A DNA stretch of 58,519 nucleotides from positions 1 to 58,519 of the forward strand of contig NZ_FOSJ01000012.1 in NCBI RefSeq assembly GCF_900114235.1, written 5' to 3'. Shown in pieces: positions 52,514 through 58,519 of the stretch. Origin of the DNA: Marinilactibacillus piezotolerans (lineage in GTDB: Bacteria > Bacillota > Bacilli > Lactobacillales > Carnobacteriaceae_A). The translations under genes were made by a program, and so were the position numbers. Within the stretch, counting starts at the first letter, position 1. Every line of letters begins with the position of its first letter. Below the pieces are notes generated by a model. The model did not search any database. It was not told where the DNA came from and saw nothing but the letters and a program-made list of their open reading frames with translations.

Positions 52514-53566
52514 ATGCCAAAACAAAATAATCGTAAAAATGAACATGTATCTCTATCAGAAAAATTTTATGAGCAAGGAGTGTCTTCATTTAAAGATATT
52601 CGCTTCGTGCATCATTCTTTTCCCCAGATGGATGTAAAAGATGTGGATTTATCCGTAAGCTTCAATGGACTGGATTTCGAAGTTCCTTTCTTTATTAATG
52701 CTATGTCAGGCGGTAGTCGCTGGACAGGTAAGGTCAATGAAAAACTTGCTATTATTGCACGTGAAACGGGTTTAGCCATTGCTACTGGTTCTGTTAGTGC
52801 TGCTCTGAAAGATCCAGAACAAGAGAGTACGTTTAAAGTGGTAAGAGAAACTAATCCCAAGGGGCTAGTTTTTGCAAATTTAGGTGCTGGACATGGTCTG
52901 AAAAATGCTAAAAAAGTCGTTGATATCCTTCAAGCTGATGCACTGCAGATTCATATCAATGCACCACAAGAAATCGTTATGCCTGAAGGTGACCGGGAAT
53001 TCTCAGAATGGATCAGTAATCTTCAAGAGATTGCTGAAGGTCTTGATGTTCCAGTCATCGCAAAAGAAGTCGGATTCGGAATGAGTAGAGAGACTATTCA
53101 TCTGCTCGAATCTATCGGCATCAAGCTAATTGATATCAGCGGCAGCGGTGGTACAAACTTTGCGCAAATCGAAAACTATAGAAGAACTGATCAGAAACTT
53201 GACGATCTTGAATCTTGGGGTCAGACGACTGTCGAGTCACTATTAGAAGCCCAAGAAGTCGTGCAACATGCTCATATCATTGCCTCCGGCGGTATTCGCC
53301 GACCAATTGAAATTGTTAAAGCTTTATCCTTAGGTGCTTCTTTAACAGGACTGTCTAGTCAATTTATGCACATGGCTCTGGAAGATGTTGAACAAGCGAT
53401 CGAAACTATACAGGGCTGGAAGTCCGAATTAGCTAGTACGATGACACTTTTAGGCGCAAAATCTATCACAGACTTACAAAAAACGCAGTTGATTATATCA
53501 GGTCAATCGGCAGACTGGTGTACAGCTCGTAATATCTCAATCCAAAAATACGCTTCTCGTTCATAA
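52514..53566 (+). CDS. fni: Isopentenyl-diphosphate delta-isomerase, type 2 (FMN)
   Basis: The protein has 350 aa: FINAMSGGSRWTGKVN, AIATGSVSAAL, HINAPQEIVMPEGDREF, and SGSGGTNFAQIENYRR with the FMN and substrate loops intact. It interconverts IPP and DMAPP using reduced FMN. It ends the lower mevalonate operon and is followed by a terminator, part of which is in the coding end. Confidence 0.96.
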   Translation: MPKQNNRKNEHVSLSEKFYEQGVSSFKDIRFVHHSFPQMDVKDVDLSVSFNGLDFEVPFFINAMSGGSRWTGKVNEKLAIIARETGLAIATGSVSAALKDPEQESTFKVVRETNPKGLVFANLGAGHGLKNAKKVVDILQADALQIHINAPQEIVMPEGDREFSEWISNLQEIAEGLDVPVIAKEVGFGMSRETIHLLESIGIKLIDISGSGGTNFAQIENYRRTDQKLDDLESWGQTTVESLLEAQEVVQHAHIIASGGIRRPIEIVKALSLGASLTGLSSQFMHMALEDVEQAIETIQGWKSELASTMTLLGAKSITDLQKTQLIISGQSADWCTARNISIQKYASRS

Positions 53567-53585
53567 CGAGAAACGTATTTTTTAT
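53546..53585 (+). terminator. Terminator of the mevalonate operon
   Basis: Sixteen-base arms with one mismatch (53546-53561 and 53565-53580), followed by TTTATT. The 5' arm overlaps the last fni codons. Confidence 0.85.
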
Positions 53586-53616
53586 TAGTTTATTCCTATT
53601 GATGAAAGGATATATT

Positions 53617-54111
53617 ATGAAGAAAGATCAAATTCAAAACCCAACTTTATTTTTAATCTGGAGAACCCTCTACATTCTAATTCAATGTACTTGGAGTATT
53701 CCACAGACTTTTATTGGTTTTCTTCTATTTCTAATGTATTTTAGCCAGTCTCATACATTTTACCATGGAAGTATTCATACTAAATGGAATCGACTTGATG
53801 GTCTTTCCTTGGGTCTATTTATTTTTACACCAAATGAATCAGACCATACCCTTTTAAAAGGCAGAGATAAAAAACAATTCCAGCAAAACTGTGAAAGGAT
53901 GACCGTACATGAATATGGACATACTTATCAGTCACTCCTACTGGGTCCATTATATTTACCGCTAATCGGACTTGTTTCTTTTTTATGGGCTAGATTACCA
54001 AGATATCAGAAAATGCGTAAAAAACATGGTGTCCCTTACTCTTTTTGCTGGACGGAGCAATGGGCAAACTATTTAGGAGAGAACATTTTAAAACAGCCTT
54101 CACTTGAATAG
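53617..54111 (+). CDS. Membrane-associated protein with HEYGH motif, 164 aa
   Basis: No family is firmly recognised. One or two hydrophobic segments (about residues 10-45) are followed by RMTVHEYGHTYQSLLLGPLYLPLIGLVSFLWA. HEYGH followed by a membrane segment looks like a zinc site of the HExxH kind in a small membrane protein. ERW-type QWANYLGENIL follows near the end. The ATG at 53617 is chosen for GAAAGGA at 6 bases. The preceding terminator suggests its own expression or read-through from the mevalonate operon. Confidence 0.65.
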   Translation: MKKDQIQNPTLFLIWRTLYILIQCTWSIPQTFIGFLLFLMYFSQSHTFYHGSIHTKWNRLDGLSLGLFIFTPNESDHTLLKGRDKKQFQQNCERMTVHEYGHTYQSLLLGPLYLPLIGLVSFLWARLPRYQKMRKKHGVPYSFCWTEQWANYLGENILKQPSLE

Positions 54112-54173
54112 CAGTTTTCTCAAACATATCAATATCGAAAATTTTTATAGATATTAGCCGTTCCATTTTACAA

Positions 54174-54500
54174 TTATAAAAGAACCCATAATAAAGTAAT
54201 ACCACCTAACCCTATGGTTATAGACCATAATAAACTTTTCGTTTTATATGCTACCAAAAAAACCAGTATTGAGGGAACCAATTTAATATTAATCCCTGGG
54301 TTCACATTAAAAGAACCGTTCCAGAAAAATATGTCTGAAGCAACTAGTGCTGCAAAAATCGAAACGGGTATGTAAGTCATCCAGCGACTAAATGAAGGTG
54401 AGATTTCTTTCTTACTGAGCAAAAGCATCGGCAGTAATCTTGGAATATAAGTTACTACTGCCATACCTGCAATCAATGTCCATTGGCTATTCAATCTCAT
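54174..54500 (-). CDS. azlD: Branched-chain amino acid transporter subunit AzlD
   Basis: The protein has 108 aa with about four membrane segments and the AzlD pattern MAVVTYIPRLLPMLLL near the start. The start at 54500 overlaps the azlC end; an earlier TTG is less likely. With AzlC it exports branched-chain amino acids or their analogues (in Bacillus linked to 4-azaleucine resistance). Confidence 0.88.
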   Translation of the reverse strand: MRLNSQWTLIAGMAVVTYIPRLLPMLLLSKKEISPSFSRWMTYIPVSIFAALVASDIFFWNGSFNVNPGINIKLVPSILVFLVAYKTKSLLWSITIGLGGITLLWVLL

Positions 54501-55206
54501 TACTCCCTTCAAATTCTGGTTTTGTATGTCTATTCTTCCTCACTTCTAAATAGTATCCTACAAATGAGGCAAATACGGTTGCAATGACGAGTGAGATATT
54601 ATGCTTAAATAAGACCATCAAGAGTACTGTAGTCCCTGCTGAAACTATGCCAGCTATTAAATGCTCTCTGGAAACGAATTGCAATACTAACATACAAGCA
54701 AACATGGCAATTAATGCATAATTCATGATTACAGTATTGACCTGGAATTGACTACCAATTGCTCCGCCAATGACTGTACTCATTACCCAAGTTCCATAAG
54801 TTGATAAACTCATTGCCATCGCTTCATCAGTTGACCAGTTTCCTTCACGAAATTTTGTATAATTCAGTCCATATGATTCATCCGTTAGAACATGGCTGAA
54901 TAAAGATATAAATCCAAATGATCTTTCTTTTACAAAACTGGATAAACTTGCTGACATTAACACATGTCTTAGGTTCAAAAAGAATACCATTATGATAACT
55001 GAAGGAATAGAGGCTCCTAAAACGATCATACTTGCTGCCAGAAACTGTGCAGCTCCTGCATATACAAGCAAACTCATTATGCCAATCCCTAAAACACTCA
55101 TTCCTGCATCATATAAAACAACTCCACAGGCTATCCCTAAAGCTATATAGCTGATAATGACCGGAGAACTTATTTTCACTCCACTCTTAATTGTTTCTAT
55201 TTTCAT
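54487..55206 (-). CDS. azlC: Branched-chain amino acid transporter subunit AzlC
   Basis: The protein has 239 aa with 6-7 membrane segments and AzlC-typical AGAAQFLAASMIVLGAS and FFLNLRHVLMSASLS. It overlaps azlD by 14 bases, so the two are coupled. The C-terminal charged tail NRHTKPEFEGSNEIE is cytoplasmic. No regulator gene is adjacent. Confidence 0.92.
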   Translation of the reverse strand: MKIETIKSGVKISSPVIISYIALGIACGVVLYDAGMSVLGIGIMSLLVYAGAAQFLAASMIVLGASIPSVIIMVFFLNLRHVLMSASLSSFVKERSFGFISLFSHVLTDESYGLNYTKFREGNWSTDEAMAMSLSTYGTWVMSTVIGGAIGSQFQVNTVIMNYALIAMFACMLVLQFVSREHLIAGIVSAGTTVLLMVLFKHNISLVIATVFASFVGYYLEVRKNRHTKPEFEGSNEIE

Positions 55207-55245
55207 TCAATTCTCCTTTTTCCATATCAGTTTTTTCTTGTAAAA

Positions 55246-55290
55246 AAAGAGACCTTCAGCAAAGTTTAATAAACTTTGCTTATTCTCTTT
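55246..55290 (-). terminator. pdp: Terminator after pdp
   Basis: Outer arms AAAGAGA/TCTCTTT (55246-55252, 55284-55290) and inner arms AGCAAAGTTT/AAACTTTGCT (55258-55267, 55271-55280); on the minus strand TTTTTTTAC follows. Confidence 0.85.
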
Positions 55291-55303
55291 TAGAACATAA
55301 GGA

Positions 55304-56614
55304 TTAATTTTTTCTTTGAATAATTTCATGAATTAATTTTAAAGGTTCAGCTTTATCCGCAATATGCATATTTGCTTGAATTGTTTCTTTTACAGTATCA
55401 TCAATTTGTTTGTTTGAGTACAACGTTGCCAATGATTCACCTGCCGTTACTGAGTCTCCTACTTTTTTATGCAAATATACTCCCGCAGCTAAATCGATTC
55501 TGCTATCTTTGGTTTCTCTTCCAGCACCAAGTTTCATTGCAGTCAATCCGATTTGATCGGCTACTATTGTGGAAATAACTCCCGATTTTTCTGCTTGAAC
55601 TTCTACTTTATTTGTTGCTTTCGGAAGAACTTCGTCTGTATTTTCTACTACAGTGGAGTCCCCACCTTGTGATTGGACAAATAATTTAAATATTTCAAGT
55701 GCTTTCCCGTTATGCAGATTCTCTTCCAGTTTTGCGCGAGCTTCTTCAAGAGAATTCCCCACTCCACCAAGATAAGCCATCTGACTTCCGAGAACGAGAC
55801 AAAGTTCTGTTAAATCTTCAGGTCCATTCCCTTTTAATGTTTCGATTGCTTCTTTTACTTCTAATCCGTTACCAATCGCATTCCCTAAGGGCTGACTCAT
55901 ATCAGAAATAACCGCCATCGTTTGGCGTCCAACAGAATTTCCAATTTCGACCATTGCCTCTGCCAGTTCTTTGGCTTGCTCTACGCTCTTCATAAATGCT
56001 CCTGCGCCAGTCTTAACATCTAAAACAATAGCATCTGCTCCAGAAGCAATTTTCTTACTCATAATCGAACTTGCAATTAGCGGAATGGATTCTACAGTAC
56101 TTGTTACATCTCTTAAAGCATATAACTTTTTATCTGCCGGCGTTAAGTTTCCAGACTGCCCAACAACTGCAACTTTGTTTTTATTCACTAACTTTATAAA
56201 TTCTTCTTTCGATAATTCAACATGGAAACCAGGAATAGCTTCTAACTTATCAATTGTACCTCCTGTATGCCCCAGTCCCCGTCCACTCATCTTCGCTACT
56301 GGTACTCCAACACTAGCTACGAGTGGTGCTAATACTAACGTTGTGGTATCTCCTACTCCTCCAGTGGAATGTTTATCTACTTTAACACCAGCAATTTCAG
56401 ACAAATCAATTTGTTCCCCAGAAGCAACAATCGCCATTGTTAAGTTACTACGTTCATCCTTTGTCATTCCATTAAAATAAATCGCCATTGCCATAGCACT
56501 CATTTGGTATTCTGGAATACTCTCTTCAGTATATCCCTTAATCATCCAATCAATTTCTTGTTTAGTTAATTCTTTATTATGTTGTTTTTTTTCAATTAAA
56601 TCGATCATTCTCAT
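55304..56614 (-). CDS. pdp: Pyrimidine-nucleoside phosphorylase
   Basis: The protein has 436 aa, close to the usual 433. [10 protein letters not shown] at the start, [20 protein letters not shown] (phosphate binding, about residues 80-99) and [22 protein letters not shown] are diagnostic. It splits uridine, deoxyuridine and thymidine with phosphate for salvage. ATG 56614 follows GGAGGAATATAAT; an in-frame start 5 codons upstream overlaps that site. It stands alone here, not beside the usual deoC/cdd genes. Confidence 0.94.
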   Translation of the reverse strand: MRMIDLIEKKQHNKELTKQEIDWMIKGYTEESIPEYQMSAMAMAIYFNGMTKDERSNLTMAIVASGEQIDLSEIAGVKVDKHSTGGVGDTTTLVLAPLVASVGVPVAKMSGRGLGHTGGTIDKLEAIPGFHVELSKEEFIKLVNKNKVAVVGQSGNLTPADKKLYALRDVTSTVESIPLIASSIMSKKIASGADAIVLDVKTGAGAFMKSVEQAKELAEAMVEIGNSVGRQTMAVISDMSQPLGNAIGNGLEVKEAIETLKGNGPEDLTELCLVLGSQMAYLGGVGNSLEEARAKLEENLHNGKALEIFKLFVQSQGGDSTVVENTDEVLPKATNKVEVQAEKSGVISTIVADQIGLTAMKLGAGRETKDSRIDLAAGVYLHKKVGDSVTAGESLATLYSNKQIDDTVKETIQANMHIADKAEPLKLIHEIIQRKN

Positions 56615-56779
56615 ATTATATTCCTCCAAGATGATTTAAATATCTTACTGTAAAGAACGAATTATTCTATTATCCAAGCTTAATTTTGCTAACTTATGCA
56701 TTAAAGTTTGCAGTACCCGATCTGTATTATTGATATTTAAACGTACGAATGAAAAGAAAAACTATTTTGAATTACAGAT

Positions 56780-57541
56780 TTAAAATCCTCTAGAGGATCC
56801 GCCGCCTCCGGACATACCGCCTCCACCAAAGGAACCGCTGTTTCCACCACTAGAGGATCCGCCACCGAAACCACCATAATAGCCGCCAAATCTGCCGCCT
56901 CGACCTCGACCACCTCTATTGCCACCAATGAAACGACCACCGATCATAATAAGCAGCACCAAGATAATCCAATAATTATTTTCTGAATCAGATGATGATT
57001 GCTGTGGTTCAGGTACAAATCCAAGTATTTCTTCCTGGTCATAGCCATATTCATCGTTGACGGACTGTGCTATATTTGTGAAGATACCATCTACAGCTGT
57101 AGAGTAATCATCAGATTCTAATGCATCCATCTGGTTATCAATCATTCGCCCTGCACTAGCATCCGTGATAGCGCCTTCTAGTCCATATCCGACTTCGATT
57201 CGAATCTGTCGATCATTTTCAGAAATCAGCAAGAGTACTCCGTTATCTGTTTCTTCTTGTCCGATTTCCCATTTTGTAAATAATTCAGTTGCATACTCTT
57301 CTACGGACAATCCGTTTAGGGACTCAACAGCTGCAACAACGATTTGTGGTTGTTCATCTGTATTTTCATAATTTTGATTGACATTTAATATGAAAGTCTC
57401 TACTTCTGAGTCAATAATATCAGCTTCATCGTAGACATAAAAATCAGTTGATGCTTCTGGCAGAGAGCTTGCTGATACGGTCATAAGCGGGTTGAAAATC
57501 ACAAGTAAAAACCCTACGACTAGTATAATTGATTTTTTCAA
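56780..57541 (-). CDS. TPM-domain membrane protein (YgcG-like)
   Basis: The protein has 253 aa: signal peptide (about 1-25), outside TPM domain (about 30-160, FYVYDEADIIDSEVETFI, then DNGVLLLISENDRQIRIEVGYGLEGAITD), one membrane segment (about 190-205), and a Gly/Ser/Arg-rich tail (GGSSSGGNSGSFGGGG) ending in RGF. TPM (TLP18.3/Psb32/MOLO-1) proteins of this layout are usually paired with LemA, as here. Molecular function is unknown in bacteria. Confidence 0.9.
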   Translation of the reverse strand: MKKSIILVVGFLLVIFNPLMTVSASSLPEASTDFYVYDEADIIDSEVETFILNVNQNYENTDEQPQIVVAAVESLNGLSVEEYATELFTKWEIGQEETDNGVLLLISENDRQIRIEVGYGLEGAITDASAGRMIDNQMDALESDDYSTAVDGIFTNIAQSVNDEYGYDQEEILGFVPEPQQSSSDSENNYWIILVLLIMIGGRFIGGNRGGRGRGGRFGGYYGGFGGGSSSGGNSGSFGGGGMSGGGGSSRGF

Positions 57542-57577
57542 AGATGATGATCCTTTCCTTATAAGCAGATTTTAAAC

Positions 57578-58144
57578 CTATTCAAAGTCAACAGTAGGTG
57601 CATCTTCAGCACCCTCATTTGCTTCAAAATAAGGACGCTCATCAAACCCTGCAATACTGGCAAAAATAGATGTCGGGAATGATTTCACTTTTGTATTGTA
57701 CGTACGAACGACTTCATTAAATCGACCACGTTCAGTTGCAATACGATTTTCTGTTCCTGCTAATTCGTCCATTAAAGCTGTCACATTTTCGTTTGATTTC
57801 AGCTCTGGATAATCTTCAACAGAAACCATTAAGGATCTTACTGCTGTATCTAATTGCTGATTTGCCTCAATACTTTCATCAACAGTGTCAGCGGAAGCAA
57901 CCCCCGCTCTTGCATCTGCAATAGCTGTAAATATTTCCTGTTCATTATCCATTGCACCTTGAACGGAGCTGACAAGATTCGGAATTAGGTCATAGCGGCG
58001 TTGTAACTGAGATTCAACCTGTGCCCAAGACGAATCCACTTTGCTTTCTGATTCAATTAGACTATTATACGACCCCACTAAAGGAATTCCCATCAAAATC
58101 ACGGCCAAAATGGCCCCTACAAGTACTTTCATTTTGTTTGACAT
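57578..58144 (-). CDS. lemA: LemA family protein
   Basis: The protein has 188 aa with one N-terminal membrane segment (about 6-25), then a helical LemA domain: YNSLIESESKVDSSWAQVESQLQRRYDLIPNLVSSVQG and RGRFNEVVRTYNTKVKSFPTSIFA. It is followed 36 bases later by the TPM gene, an arrangement found in many bacteria. It is probably cell-surface facing by the short N-in helix. Function not established. Confidence 0.93.
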   Translation of the reverse strand: MSNKMKVLVGAILAVILMGIPLVGSYNSLIESESKVDSSWAQVESQLQRRYDLIPNLVSSVQGAMDNEQEIFTAIADARAGVASADTVDESIEANQQLDTAVRSLMVSVEDYPELKSNENVTALMDELAGTENRIATERGRFNEVVRTYNTKVKSFPTSIFASIAGFDERPYFEANEGAEDAPTVDFE

Positions 58145-58519
58145 GAATTAAGCTCCATTCTCTTGTTTGTTTTTTATTTATCATAGATTCTTAGTATCAT
58201 TGTATTCTAATCTTCTCTCTAGTTCAATTTTTTTTTATTGTACTCATAGAATTCAGTATTAATATGAGTCAACTCAGTGTCCGTACCATATTAAAGTCAG
58301 CCATTTATCTATAACAGAAAAATATTAATAAATCATGGTTTTATAATAAATGATGCTAGTAGTAGTTCCTCACCAGCATCATTTATTATAGAATCGAAAA
58401 AATAAGCAAAAGAGAACTTAGATCCAGTCAAGTCCATAATCCTGTGTAAAATACTATACAACGTTTCTATTGTTTCTTACTTGCTAAAATTTATATACTT
58501 TCTTGTAGAACTAATCCAT
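58145..58519. other. Non-coding right edge with terminator-like hairpin
   Basis: The lemA upstream region (minus strand promoter expected at 58145-58250) is AT-rich. A perfect 15-bp inverted repeat (58343-58357 and 58375-58389) looks like the terminator of a gene beyond the window. Nothing else is seen. Confidence 0.6.

Noticed and set aside
55372-56480. Plus-strand ORFs opposite pdp
   Set aside because: They lie wholly inside the strongly conserved pdp gene and lack ribosome sites or recognisable domains.
56800-56930. Gly-rich repeat as a separate small gene or PGRS-like element
   Set aside because: It is the C-terminal tail of the TPM-domain protein; the opposite-frame ORF is a shadow of the biased codons.

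Overview
The window looks like chromosome of a low-GC Gram-positive lactic acid bacterium, most likely of the Carnobacteriaceae/Enterococcaceae part of Lactobacillales. The reasons are strong AGGAGG-type ribosome sites, a methionine T-box, a mevalonate pathway, FabK-type enoyl reductase and a Tn916-type conjugative module. The genus is inference only.

Left flank (1-8198). The window opens in the C-terminus of an IS30-family transposase. A methionine T-box leader follows, controlling metN-metI-metQ. Next are a GT8 glycosyltransferase, a broken HD-domain gene, a small unknown protein, an SDR oxidoreductase, a YghU-type glutathione transferase, a small membrane protein and the C-terminal stump of a metallo-beta-lactamase-fold protein.

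Integrated element (about 8199-31707, 23.5 kb). An ICE sits in the 3' end of guaA. It is bounded by 17-bp near-identical repeats with paired 8-bp arm-type repeats just inside both ends. Its transfer module is collinear with Tn916: orf23, orf22, FtsK-type coupling protein, oriT, MobT relaxase, orf19, ArdA, TcpE, VirB4, VirB6-like protein, wall hydrolase and TcpC. Its xis/int pair is of a different, site-specific type. Between tcpC and the orf7/orf8 regulators, the slot that holds tet(M) in Tn916, lies about 9.4 kb of cargo. The first part is an AT-rich two-gene unit: an unknown protein translationally coupled to a single-ring ClpB-like AAA+ unfoldase. The second is a MerR-controlled detoxification island. 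There a BmrR-like regulator faces two promoters with the same 19-bp-spacer operator, one for an FAD monooxygenase plus a small partner, the other for GNAT acetyltransferase, MATE exporter and M28 peptidase. A compact RNA-like region precedes xis. The element supplies guaA with a new terminator, and the presumed native one is stranded at the far end.

Right flank (31692-58519). guaA is followed by an HRDC-domain ORF without a clear start; selD-mnmH (selenouridine pathway); a polyphosphate-polymerase/DUF4956/carbohydrate-binding lipoprotein operon; an OmpR/EnvZ-type two-component pair; FabK; an OFA-family transporter coupled to a CoA-transferase with a divergent LysR regulator; small membrane proteins; coaA; the lower mevalonate operon (mevalonate kinase, mvaD, phosphomevalonate kinase, fni); a small HEYGH membrane protein; azlCD; pdp; and a TPM-domain/LemA pair. 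I saw no rRNA, tRNA or CRISPR array.
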